DNA from: Ophiura sarsii
Lineage: Eukaryota > Echinodermata > Ophiuroidea > Amphilepidida > Ophiuridae
DNA: 64,000 bases
Direction: 5' to 3'
Assembly (NCBI GenBank): GCA_035610835.1
Contig: CM069452.1
Span: 12,123,753-12,187,752, forward strand
The position numbers and the translations under genes are program-made. The notes beneath the pieces are model-generated. The model was not told the DNA's origin. It did no database searches and worked only from the letters and a program-made list of their open reading frames with translations. Shown one piece after another: positions 34,695 through 46,540 of the stretch. The number at the start of each line of letters is the position of its first letter. The first letter of the stretch is position 1.

Positions 34695-36407
34695 GCAGGA
34701 CGTAGTCAAGCCGTCTGGAGAGCCATTGACAAAATCACAGGACGAAAAAAGCGCCCCAATGCCATTGTTGCTGCAGAATCCATCGAAGCTAGGTTGGTTA
34801 AAACAGCTAGCTATTTTCATGGACTCCTCAATGTACCCCCTGTTGATCTGGATCTTACTCCTCTAGACGCACTGCCACAGGCACCCGACGTGAACACGGG
34901 TCCAATCACAATGGAAGAACTCCACACATCTGCTCGACTAACACCTTCTGGCAAGTCAGCCGGTCCTGACGAGCTACCATCTGACATTGTTGGCGTTCTT
35001 CCACTCCTGACCTGTGTTCTTCCCATCATGAATGACATGCTCGCCGGCGAGGAACCTCCACAGATATGGCGACGCTCCACCATCGTCGCCATCCCAAAGG
35101 GAAGCAGCACTCTTTTGACCAACCAGCGTGGACTTAGCCTCATGTGTGTCAATGCTAAACTGTTCAACCGTGTTCTGCTAGTTCGACTTCGGGAGCGATT
35201 GGAGATGTTACTATTGCCATGGCAGGCAGGATTCCGACCCGGACGCAACACAGTCGAGCAAATCATATGTCTCCGAATGGCAATCGACGCATGCCGTTCT
35301 AGAAAACGAAGCATTGTTATAACCTTTGTAGATTTCTCCAAAGCATTTGACTGTGTTGATCGTAAGGCCCTAAAAGACATTTTGGCTTTATACGACACTC
35401 CTGTGACTTTCATCAACGCCATTATGTCCCTATACACTGATACCGCTGCGTGCGTTCGTACATCATCTGGTTGCACCGATGAGTTTGACACAACTTCGGG
35501 AGTACTACAGGGCGATACGCTGGCACCGTACTTATTTGTGATAGTCATGGACTACATCATGCGTACATCGCTCACCACTGAGGACGGTTACACTGTGAGA
35601 AGGCGCATGTCCGCACGTCATATTGCCGTCAGAATCCCTGCTCTTGCATATGCAGATGACGCTGCACTGATGTCCGACAACGGAGAGGCTGCCCAGCGCC
35701 AATTGCACCGTTTCGAGACAGCATCAGCAAAGGTCGGCCTTCGTCTAAACGCCTCTAAAACCAAGGTCATGTTTGTTGGCGACACTCCACACACGGACAT
35801 TCATACCACATCAGGTGTCACCCTTGCGGTATGCGACGACTTCTGCTATTTGGGATGCAATGTGGCAGAGAACATTAGTGCTTTCCAACGACGGCGACAG
35901 ATTGCATGGGTTGCAGCACGAAAACTCACAGCTGTGTGGAACAGTTCAGCCAGCGACGGCGCCAAAATGCAGCTGTTCAAGTCTACCGTGGAATCTGTCC
36001 TCTTGTACAGTTGCGAAGCTTTGGCAATTACAGAAACATTGGGCAGTCGCATTGATGCATCTCATCGTGCCCTGATGCGCTACTGTCTTGGCGTGCACTA
36101 CCCGGAGCGGCTCTCAAATGACAACCTGTATGCCCGCGCACTGATTGAGCCCGCGACTATGACACTGACCCGTAATAGACTTCGTCTGGTAGGCCATGCC
36201 CTCCGGAGACCAGAACTGCCACTCGCCATGTTCCTGCACCCCAAAAACCAGGCAACTGAACCGTACCGCCTCGGTGGCGCACTACGCCGTACATATCAAG
36301 CGCAGCTCCAAGAGGACTTGAGCGCCATAGGCTTACAACCTAATGCCGCCGTTGATGCCGCCCAAAACCGAACTGAGTGGCAGCGGCGTGTGAAGGCACT
36401 GAAATAA
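34695..36407 (+). CDS. Reverse transcriptase (non-LTR retrotransposon ORF2, N-terminally truncated)
   Basis: The frame is open from the insertion edge (34695) to TAA at 36405-36407, about 570 codons. Counting from the first start-like codon at 34794 (537 residues), the conserved order is: finger block TPSGKSAGPDELPSDI (50-65), AGFRPGRNT (145-153), motif A FVDFSKAFD (178-186), motif B SGVLQGDTLAPYLF (235-248), catalytic YADD (286-289), GLRLNASKTKVMF (315-327) and thumb-entry FCYLGC (350-355). The C-terminal part (RRRQIAWVAARKL to the end) is the connection region typical of LINE ORF2. Catalytic aspartates D180, D288 and D289 are intact and there is no frameshift, implying a recent insertion. 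It would act in target-primed reverse transcription, but lacks its endonuclease here. A 243-codon antisense frame is a shadow. Confidence 0.95.
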   Translation, partial: AGRSQAVWRAIDKITGRKKRPNAIVAAESIEARLVKTASYFHGLLNVPPVDLDLTPLDALPQAPDVNTGPITMEELHTSARLTPSGKSAGPDELPSDIVGVLPLLTCVLPIMNDMLAGEEPPQIWRRSTIVAIPKGSSTLLTNQRGLSLMCVNAKLFNRVLLVRLRERLEMLLLPWQAGFRPGRNTVEQIICLRMAIDACRSRKRSIVITFVDFSKAFDCVDRKALKDILALYDTPVTFINAIMSLYTDTAACVRTSSGCTDEFDTTSGVLQGDTLAPYLFVIVMDYIMRTSLTTEDGYTVRRRMSARHIAVRIPALAYADDAALMSDNGEAAQRQLHRFETASAKVGLRLNASKTKVMFVGDTPHTDIHTTSGVTLAVCDDFCYLGCNVAENISAFQRRRQIAWVAARKLTAVWNSSASDGAKMQLFKSTVESVLLYSCEALAITETLGSRIDASHRALMRYCLGVHYPERLSNDNLYARALIEPATMTLTRNRLRLVGHALRRPELPLAMFLHPKNQATEPYRLGGALRRTYQAQLQEDLSAIGLQPNAAVDAAQNRTEWQRRVKALK

Positions 36408-36422
36408 CAATAGACACAACGC

Positions 36423-36452
36423 CTCGTGTCCCTAAAGAATGAAAGACACGAG
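36423..36452 (+). promoter_or_regulatory. 3'-UTR stem-loop of the retrotransposon
   Basis: CTCGTGTC (36423-36430) pairs perfectly with GACACGAG (36445-36452) around a 14-nt loop. It lies 15 nt after the stop codon and about 23 nt before the tail. Its place suggests a reverse-transcriptase recognition element; that role is inference. Confidence 0.6.
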
Positions 36453-36488
36453 TAGCGTCAAATTGATGATGATGATACATTAAACCTG

Positions 36489-38768
36489 GAAGTTTTAAAA
36501 TGTGTAATAAACCAAGACAATAACATGAATGTTACAAAAATCCATAATTGGTCCAGATCAACATTTGAAGCAAAATAACAGCGAGACTATATAAATACAT
36601 GTTCATGTACGCTAGATACACTTGCTTGGCTTTTAAATGGGTTTCTGCAAGGAAGGTGTGCTGCAATGTAAATCAAATCAGATCGTTACTCTGTCATTGT
36701 ATTATAGTCCTAACAATTTTGTGGTTACTTGACTTGATTGCATTTGATCTAAACGTTCATAATCTGTGCTTTGTCCAATTTAACTTACAACATTCATTAA
36801 CTCGTTCCACTCAATTTGGTTCAACCCAGCTTTATTATTATCTCTGTGATTATTTATTGATTTTACAATAGGTATTTTAGAAGGTCGATCTGTAGACAGG
36901 TATGGATCCGGAACTGATCAATTGTTAAGTTGAATAATTAATAATAGGTGGACACTTTATGATGTATTGGTGTCGTTCACCTAGCCCACGGTTTTTCGAA
37001 GTCTGTGAACATTGTTCGACAATTTAGCTTTACACACATCATCGCCTCTCCATTATACTAATTAATTAGTTTGGCCAATGCAATATTACCTCACATATTA
37101 GGAATGCTGGTTTTCTGTGGTTATTCGTTGTACATGTGAAGAGTGAATGGTACCGTCCTTGGTGAGTGGTGACCGTGTCACACTAGAAAGATATTGTGAT
37201 GTGCTGAATAGTTTATATTTATTTTCAAAGAATAATTCATCTTCTAAGATAAACACTCTGTAGGTCTTTGTTGTTGTATGCATATTAATTTGTGCTTTGC
37301 ACAGGTCAATGTGATGTGATGGAAGGTGCCATGATACACTGAACGATACTACACATAATTTGAAAAGTATAGGAGTAGGTTAGAATTCTTGCAAAAGACA
37401 TAATTATATCAATAATTTTTAATTTTGTGTTTTAGTATTATTTGATTTAATTAAAATTTGGTAGGAATTAGTGAAATGAGTTGACCTGTCAGAAACTGAA
37501 ACACCCATGCTTTCATTAATTTTACTTTCAACTAGATATACTGGAAAGCCTTTATACACTAATGCATCAAGTAGATATGCGATGTGATTGTCAATGATAT
37601 CCAAATGAAAGCCTGCAACTGATGAGCTATACTTGATAGTATTGGACTATAAATGGAAATATGTGATACAATCAATCATTAATGGGAACAATTCATGGTC
37701 TGATTGAGTAATTAATAATTATTAAAAATGAATATGTTAGTTTTCTGCACTAGTTCCCAATATGCAGCTATAACAGTTTCAACATTGGGGGAAAGTGTAT
37801 ACCTTTTACCATGCAGCGTAAGATGCAATATTGTCTGCAAATGGCCGACATGTTAGTGTATTGATTATTTTGGTTCCCGTCTGCGTTTATCCATAGGGGA
37901 AACCCATGTGTGTTTGGAATTGTATGCTACGCATGTAGGTTTCAATGTAGAGTAATTAGATAGTTGAGTCATGTAGCCATTGAATTGGAAGCAAGGAGGA
38001 GTGCAATAAACCATCTCATTTTCAGCCCGTTATTTACGATATTGAGTGTCTCCTAAAAATCCTAATGATTGTTGCTCGCCGCTGTTACAATATCACGAGC
38101 GATAAAACATACTTGCATAATGGGCAGGGACGTCCCCATGTGTGAAACATATTAAAATGTCTTATTGTATTGCTTTTCAAATCATCGCTAGATTGAACAT
38201 TCATGTTTTGAGCGTGGTCACCGTACCTTTGATGGTGAGCAAGACCCAAGGGAAGCAATGTAAAATGAATATATTATGGCGGCAAACAGAATTAAGACCC
38301 TGTTACATGCGAGTTAGCCATAGGCTGGACTGGACAATCAGGATAGCCGCAATCCACTCATGTCCTCACCTGTTTTATGTATCAACTCTAATTGCTCCCA
38401 ATTAATATTTCACTCTAAACCTGATATCCTGCATGCACTCGACCATTAAATACCCAGAGAGTTGGACATCTACATCCATATCTTGATCTTTCTTGATATT
38501 GTGGGTCGAAACTCGCAAAGGGAATGGATATAGCAGGGGATATTGCAATCGCAGAAATAGCTACATTAAAGCAAAATGGTTCTTAATGAATATCATAATG
38601 CAAGGCATAAACTGCATGATATTTTAAAACAATATTTGTATCAGTGAAGAAACATAGATAGAGAAACAATGATCAAAACACAAGTGGTTACTCTTTAGCA
38701 TAGATTTTTGCCTTTTTCCATTTGAAATATTTTAGATTTTATATAATTAAGTATCCTTTACACTTGCT
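36489..38768. other. Non-coding, nothing recognised
   Basis: Frames at 36599-36871 and 38142-38405 have no recognisable motif or splice context. Confidence 0.5.
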
Positions 38769-38976
38769 ATCTGTAAAAGTGGTAATTTTCGCGCGATTTC
38801 ATTTTCTCGCTTCGCTGATTTTCAGCCATTTCGCTTGTTTTTAAATTTGTGATTTAAAGGTTTATTACATAGACTTATATACAAAATGAAAATATTAGAG
38901 TATTTTTATTTTCGCGGTAGCTGCTTGGAGAATTGAAAATATTAATGTAGCGCGCAAATGTCCATGTTTACAATTA
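38769..38976. mobile_element. CTGTAAAAGTGG-family MITE, diverged copy
   Basis: CTGTAAAAGTGGTAATTTTC at the left and TAGCGCGCAAATGTCCATG at the right correspond to the ends of 24141-24343. The internal order (TTCGCTTG, ACATAGACTTATAT, TTCGCGGTAGCTGCTTGG) matches the copies at 31899 and 46221. Confidence 0.8.
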
Positions 38977-41900
38977 AAAGCTATTGGGATAAATTAAGAA
39001 TTGTCAATGTGATTTATTAAATTGCACAAAAACAAGAAATGTTCATATAATTTTCACCTTTGACCACAATTGGCAATTGTTTCCTGCATGTTTTCATTCA
39101 TTGTTTCCATTTGGCAACAGTCAATTACAATTTACAAACAATTCACACCAAAAATTAAATTGGTAGAAAAATTGCCAAAAATATCATGCTTCTTCGCACC
39201 AGTATGGATGTTGAGCTAGGATGTCGTTAAAGAGTCAACTACAGGTCACCATGGCTGCTGCTGCTACATCATCGCACAGCTCGCCCTAATATTTGATGCG
39301 TTTTAATTATTCATAAATGGGTGCTGCGGGATCACATTTTTTATCACGAAGGAGTTTGAAATATATTCATGAAAAATTCTTGTTTCATTGAGCGAGGAAA
39401 TTTGGTGGATGAAATATGCAGACATCTGAAAGAGTCAGAATGCTATTTTTATTCAATAGAGATGTTTGGTTAGATCAAGAATACACACATGATTTTATTC
39501 AGTATGGTTAGATCTTTGTATTGAAACAAAACACATGGCCATATACAATTCAAAATTTTAAAAAAGAAAGAAAACAAATCCTGCCCCCCTTCAATGGCAT
39601 GTTGCGCTAATACAACCATTTTGTTGTAGGTTTTAATAGCAAATTTGTCTTTATCTGGCTGCTGATATTAAGGAAATGCAATTAAATATTTACTGAATTT
39701 GACTTCGCTTTATGGGAGAAATAAAATAAGATGAAAATTATAGAGTTGAACAAAATGTGGAGCATTAACAAATCTTGCCTGTACAACGTCTATTAAGTTT
39801 GTTTTGACACAAATAGTAAAAGATAACAAGTCCATTGCATACTGTAAAGGTGGAAATGTTGGTGGGTCATTAATGTTCATGTTTTTTACGCTTCAAGTAC
39901 TAACCTCAATGTCGAAAATTAAAAACACACATTTATTACAAGTGTGCTTTTCAAGTCACAGATTTTAATTTTTACACAACTGTTAATGTTATGGGGTGCC
40001 AAAGTGTGAAAATTATTGTAGGTTAAAATTTCAATTTTACGTAATCTTTTTTGGGTGATATAACCTGTCGCAATGTCCTAAAAGCAGTAAACCATCATTG
40101 AAGAGATGATGATGTCGATGATACTCATATAATGAAGTAGGATTAACATGGCGGAAACCTTCAATCATCCTATTTTTCAAATTCATCTTGTATCCATCAA
40201 TGATGAGTAACAAACTCAATTATTTAAAAAGAGATCACACTCGCAAATTATCCCATCCATGAAATATGGAACGCATATCCGATGAATGCAAATCCAGCGC
40301 ATATTGGCTTCATTTATGCAGGTCAATACTATCACCATGGAGGTGAATTAGTGACATCCAATGGCCCGTCAATCTCACCGACCATTCATTACAAGCTTTC
40401 TACCTGCTAGAGTAATGTACTATTTAAGCCTCTTGTCTTATACTGGTCAGCTGTGAAAAAGATATTGATTGGACAAGGCTGATTGGATCTTGAAGAGGAA
40501 ATAACAGAACTTGTTTGATTTTATCCTCTGTCGGTTCATCACTGTCAAGAACGGTGTCATTGGGATGATGGGAGGATGTTGCTTGTCGGGAAAGGGCTTG
40601 TATTTCCTGAGTGAGTAGAGAGGTACAATTGTATACATTTAACAGAGATGCCTAACTCTGAGGTCGGAATCTGCTGTCTGGGAAGTGGTGAAGCGGTTCA
40701 AGAAGGTACCTCAGGACCCACTTGCTAAGTTGCAATAACAAAAGGGTTATTGCATAACTAGTCTCACTCTAAATAAGATACAGAACAAGATGAATACATA
40801 GCCCTGGCCACCACCCCCCTTTACACGTCCATACCAACAATCCCACAAACCTTACAACAACACCCCCCCCCCCCCCCCCCCCATCCCCATGTAGATCCTG
40901 CATAGATCTATTTTACTTTCTGAAACTAGATAATTTCAATAGTAAAAGATGAGCCGGCCTCATTTTCATTTGTCAGTGTTAAAAAAGGATGACATCCACC
41001 CACGTATGCACGTACAATGACAGCCAGTACATCTAACAGTGATGATTTCAGCAGAGACCGAAGCATGATACAACAATCTTGGCGTTAAAATAACCGCATT
41101 GATGTGTGGATAGTTTCTTGTCATAATGCCGATCTGTGCAAGAGAGAAAGATAAAGAGAAATAGAGAGGTTTATGTTACCATGTATCTATGATGTGTTCA
41201 CTGTTCAATATCAGGCAGTATGTAAAAGCGACCGTCCTCAAGTATCAAAATAATTACAATGGTTATGGTGTACGCAAATGTGAATAGACAATACCTATAG
41301 TCAGTTCAGTATATTTTGTCTATGATGACCTTATGCAGCCCAGTGTGTATCATCAACAAAGTACAATTATCAGTCAAGTCAACAATCTTGTGTACTTATT
41401 TTGCCATGTAAATAAAACCAATTTCATCTTGAAGGAATATATTTGTCTTCTATCTTTTAATGGCAATTATGAATAGCTCAGTGTGTCACTAAAATAGGGT
41501 ATTAGGATGATGAATTTGTCACAAGAATTTGTAGGAAGATTTTAAAGAACAGTACCTGATATTGATAGTGGTTATTCCCAGGGAGAGTGTACTCACTCAC
41601 AGAATAATGATTGGATCGGACCGTCTTTGATTGGACTTGATGAATTTTGTCCAGAGTCAAGTCCATTAGTGCAGATGACAAGTCAAACACACTGCTGCCT
41701 AAGAAGAACTATTATGTCAAGGTCACAATCAAACATACAGAGTGTCTTTGTAGGGCACTATTGTATTTTCATAGCAGGATTTAATACTTCCTTGGGCGTA
41801 CTTGGACCTTCATCAAAATTATATTAATATAGTTAGTGCTGTCAAGTTTAGATTTACTATTAAATGCTGATTGCCATTATGGATCAACGCTTCATTTGTC

Positions 41901-43522
41901 ACATGAGACTAATTTAATTAGATTCATTAGATGAGCTCCACTCAGAGGTTAAACTTGATATGTTTATCAAATGTTTTCAAAATGAAATATTAATTTCAGC
42001 ATTGAATTTGAATCCATATCAGTAATACCATATGCAATGATGCTTTACTAAAATATATAGTAACATTTGAGGTACGTGCAGAATGCTGATGTGTATGTTC
42101 ATGCCAAATCATAGATAAAATTAGCACACATTTTTGACCAAGTGCAGAATTTAAGGTTTCAGGTATTTTTTTTATGATTGATGGTGTGGTGGGGTAGATG
42201 AGGGTTTCAACTTTCATTAAGCTATTGGTATGTTTAGTATATTTTTCCTTACTAGCTCCATTATTTCATTATTTTGTTATATTTTAATTGATTGTCCTAT
42301 ATGAATTATCATAATGGAATCAAATGGTAGTGTTAGTACAAAATGCAAATTCCATCAAATAAACCCTATATCTAGAACCCCACCTGTCATCCTAAAGGCA
42401 TCGATACCTTCCAGTTCATAATAGCCATCCTGCTAGCAATGAACATTTATCATGGTAGTGTCTGCATTTTTGCAAATTTCATCCAAACACCTTCACCGAG
42501 ATCTCCACCTGAATTCCTAAGGCAAAATTCAACCCTTGAAGCTTACAATATTCATGCTCATAGATAGCCATAGCATATTCTAAACATGGACTGCATGATG
42601 CAGTTATACAACTATGAAAAATTAAACGAACACGTAAACATGATTAACATCCAAAACATGGAGCCAATGCTACCTCCTAAGGCGTTCTGGTCTGGGATGG
42701 CATTTCATAGCAGTTAGTGGTCAATTCTGACGTTGCCCCCGTCAAATGTTGTATATGTTTGTATCAGATGTATGAAACCCCCGCCGATATCCGCATTGCC
42801 GTTGGGGTCAATGCTGACTAGGATAGAGATGAAACTGAAACTTTGACATTTATGACAGCACTGTCACACACACAATCAGTCAGAGATTTTACTAAATCAT
42901 TTCTCTGTTTTGTTTTTAGAATGCTGTTGAGCCTCGAGTGTTTTTAAATGGTTGTGAAACTTTCTTGTATATTAAACAGTACGAAGAAAACACTTGTAAG
43001 CGACAAGCTTCATGTTGGTGACATTTTTATGCTAATCTCTCCGTATATATTGCTGTTAAATGGTGCTAAACTTGTGATATGATAATTTACTGAAATACAA
43101 TGCACAAACTAAACTATTAGAAAATTGCTTTTATACTTCATTTTAAAAATTACATATAGGTAGGTGTGTTGCCTATTTTTCATGCTCATATAAATAATTG
43201 TTCAGAGTGAGTAGCTTAGCATTTACTGCAATGCCAATTTTGACTTTAATTCCTCTATTTATCATAATCAAAACAGCTTTCCTCTTGACAGCTTCATCAG
43301 CACCATGCGGTGGAAGTAGTTAATTGCTATGGATGGATATTTTTATTCCACCTCAGATCTAGAGAAATTCTGTTTCTAACAAAATAGAAATATTATAATG
43401 TAATATTGCAGCATCCAAAAGCAATATAAATGTCTAGTGCAATTAATGTTCATTTGCAGCATGAATGTATTTGAAATGTGCATTGATGAAGTAAATTAAG
43501 ACATACTACAGTAAAAGTAAAC
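38977..43522. other. Long non-coding stretch, little structure
   Basis: A fragment resembling the CTGTAAAGGTGGAAATG end is seen at 39842. A C-rich block with a run of about 21 C lies near 40862-40882. No exons, RNA genes or paired terminal repeats were found. Open frames here are below 75 codons. Confidence 0.5.
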
Positions 43523-44533
43523 CAGGCTTTCTCAACTAGATTTACTGATGCGCCACATTTTAGTAACCAACTTGTTGAAGCTCCACTTGGGCATATTTTT
43601 TTAGAATTTACAATGGCAAAATTCCCTTTATAACATTAATTTCAAAACATTTTAACACATTATGTAGGCAGCATAATAACTAATATTACTCTTTTGGGGG
43701 CACATGCGTGCGTAGCGCGAGAACATTTGCTGTATTTATACATCTGACCATCATAGGCCTATGAAATCTGGCTATACAGGGTGAGTCAAAAAGACTGCAA
43801 TAGTGGAAAGAAGCCATTTTTTTTTCAAAACCAAAATGAATTTTAAAACGTTTTAAGCGTTGCAAGAATGATGTATTTAATCCTAACTTTGTGTGAAAAA
43901 ATGAAGTCGATCGCATTTTCCGTTTGTCTTTGGTGAACCTTTTGACCAGTGCACCCATTTTACACGTTTGTCCACGAGATACCCAAAATATGCATCAGAT
44001 CGCAAAATGTGTCTCTCATTCAAATTTGGAAACTTGAGTTCATTTGTGATGTTATTGGAATTTGATACATCCTTTCTTGTTTACATGTGAGTTAGCATAA
44101 TCAATTATAATCGTACCCATGCAATGAAAACGTATAATGTTTTAAATTTTAATTAAAAACTGAAATTTTCCATTTTTGTTGTTGGCGGGATATTCAAATA
44201 TGAAAATGCAATGTGTGCCATTTCAAATGAAAATCACTGTGCTCGTGGACAAACAGGTAAATTTGGTTGTGCAGCAAAGAGGGTCACCAAATACAAACGA
44301 AAAATTCGATCGACTTCATTTTTTCACACAAAGTTAGGATTAAATGTACATCATTCTTGCAATGTTTAAAACGTTTTAAAATTCATTTTGGTTTTGAAAA
44401 CAAAATGGCTTCTTTCCACTATTGCAGTCTTTTTGACTCACCCTGTATCATGATATGATTTTTTTTAAAACAAATTTTAACCACTCTCGCGCCAATTAGG
44501 ATGCCTTGATGCGCCACCAGTTGAGAATGCCTG
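43523..44533. mobile_element. hAT-type element, second copy, interrupted by a nested insertion
   Basis: CAGGCTTTCTCAACTAGA at the left and CCAGTTGAGAATGCCTG at the right match the ends of 21460-21922. Sub-terminal GATGCGCCAC words are present at both ends (GATGCGCCACA, GATGCGCCACCAG). The flanking octamers AAGTAAAC and TTATAGAC agree at only half their positions, so this copy is old. The element at 43777-44445 sits inside it. Confidence 0.75.
43777..44445. mobile_element. TA-flanked foldback MITE nested in a hAT element (669 bp)
   Basis: Ends CAGGGTGAGTCAAAAAGACT / AGTCTTTTTGACTCACCCTG start inverted arms of about 200 bp each. TA flanks both sides (43775-43776 and 44446-44447). Because the arms mirror each other, nearly the same peptide can be read outward from both (frames 43686-43958 minus and 44267-44458 plus, sharing KRFKIHFGFE and KMASFHYCSLFDSPC). 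No transposase is seen. Confidence 0.9.
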
Positions 44534-46218
44534 TTATAGACAATGCAGTGGAACGGTACTAAATTTACTCAAATATTACTGGATATTTGTAAACATGCAC
44601 ATATTGTGTAAACCTACCAATTCAAAAGAAACAAAAACCGCACATAAATAGCATGATCACATGCTTGTTTTTCTTGATCACTGACGCATACATTATTTCA
44701 CTGATTTCAGAGAATTGCCTAAAATGGAACCTATAAATGTTGTCTTTTTTATGAATGAAGAATTGTTTATTCCGTCCAAACTTTCACATTATTTCATCTA
44801 CAGTTCAATGACCCATGATGCACAGGTAGCGTGAAATTGACCGATTGATTTTTGGGTGTAAATTACACAATACTCAGAATATATGGTGAGGTTTATGCAT
44901 CATACTCCTGTGTCACTAGGATGAGGTTTCGCTAGTCCGAAAATCTGATAGTCTCCTGGTGGCACTGATTTGTAAATGTTTATTCCCAAGCTTACAGGGA
45001 TACTTTCACAACATTTACCGGATAACAATTCATTTAATAGATGTTTATAAAATAGTGTGCTTGCATCAGTTGTTTGAATGTTTACCATGAAGTAAATAAG
45101 TAAAAGCTCAATTTTGTGTTTAGGTTTCCTCTTCCTCAATATTGGAAATTCATCACAGGTCTATGCAAAATATGGAGCGTTTGCGTCACTTTCAAAAGCT
45201 ATGATGGCTATATTCTTGTGGGGTATATAATACATCCATGCACGTACAGGTATGTGTGGGCGGAGGCTATCCCAGTGAAACATAAAGTAAAAACACCCTG
45301 GAAACTGCCACATCCTTATCCAACAAGTTTCCTGTTTGTTAGGATCAGGGCAACTGGTTTCGGGCTTTGAACCATAGTGATGTCATTCCTGTCAACTATA
45401 TATGATAAGTTGATAAGAAAATCTGTATAGTAAAATTAATTATTGACACATATTATGAAACAAATATCAAACAATGCTCTTCCATTCGTTAGGTTGTTGT
45501 AAGTTTTGATTTCAAATTGTTTTCTTCAAAGAAGCAAAGATTCTATAACAAAAATACAAACTAAAGAAATGGCAATGGCTTTAATACAAATATGTTAGGT
45601 CTTTGGCCATTTTTCAAATCTTAAGATGTGCGGTCTGCTGTTTAAAATACAATTTCCGGAAACATATGTCTCCATAGGCAACCAGACTGCAATGCTAGCT
45701 TGTATTCAGCCAATTGGAATTGAATAATTCATGCCGTTTCATTCAACTGTTACTGAATATGCACATTTACTGATGATTATTGCTCCCATGAACAAAAATA
45801 TGAATGTCGGATATGGCCATGTTTGCTCCTCCGGATTTGTTATTAGGATAATATGCTATATTGTAAAATGTTGATTTTTTTTTAATAGTTCACTGGTGTT
45901 ATTGTGCATTGCAGCATTTTTATGTATAAACTTGATACCTCATTGCATCAAGGTTTCATGTTTAATCAATATGAATGTTTAATTTATCAAAGTATGCCAT
46001 GATTCCAATGAAAACAGTATCATCAGGTTTCTGTGGTAAGTGCTGAAATCAATTCTAATTAGTTTTATAATTGATCGACCATTAAATCATAAGTACTGGA
46101 AAACAATGTTTAATTTGGCAATGAATGACTAGCCAAGCCTTTAGCCTTTCTTTACATTATTCCAAGAATAATTACAAAATGTAGTCATACATGTTGGAGC
46201 TGCTTGTTAGTTTAACCT
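44534..46218. other. Non-coding, nothing recognised
   Basis: No exon or repeat boundaries are recognised; short frames near 44900-45370 are unremarkable. Confidence 0.5.
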
Positions 46219-46220
46219 TA

Positions 46221-46403
46221 CTGTAAAAGTGGTAATTTTCGCACGATTTATTTTTTCGGGCTTTGTCGATTTTGAACTGTTTTGTGTGTTTTTAAATTTG
46301 CGATTGGTAGCTTCATCACATAGACCTATAGACCTGTTATCATTTTCGTGGTAGCTGTGTTAAGCGTGAAAATAAATGTAGCGCGAAGATTCCCACTTTT
46401 ACA
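46221..46403. mobile_element. CTGTAAAAGTGG-family MITE, copy
   Basis: CTGTAAAAGTGGTAATTTTC after a TA at 46219-46220 is mirrored by GCGAAGATTCCCACTTTTACAG. The internal ACATAGACCTATAG and TTCGTGGTAGCTGTGTTAAG align with the other copies. Confidence 0.85.
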
Positions 46404-46540
46404 GAGATTTACAGAGATTCAATGCATCAAGTGTGTATTTATGAACATAAGAACACTATTTACCTTGCGTGATGATATTATCCTGTTATCGTTAACTTTT
46501 ACGCAAAATGAAACTACAGTAAAAACATTGTTTTCCTTCA

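Larger units (their letters stand above)
34693..36475 (+). mobile_element. 5'-truncated non-LTR retrotransposon (1,783 bp)
   Basis: A segment with markedly higher GC content than its AT-rich surroundings carries a reverse transcriptase frame and a short 3' UTR ending in ATTGATGATGATGAT. It is flanked by an exact 13-bp direct repeat TACATTAAACCTG at 34680-34692 and 36476-36488. The open frame begins at the very left edge, so the insertion is 5'-truncated: any endonuclease and 5' parts are missing. The microsatellite-like tail with no long poly(A), and the C-terminal region after the RT, fit a LINE outside the poly(A)-tailed L1 type; clade not determined. Confidence 0.95.

Noticed and set aside
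34817..35548. 243-codon open frame on the minus strand
   Set aside because: It is the antisense shadow of the reverse transcriptase frame and has no independent motifs.
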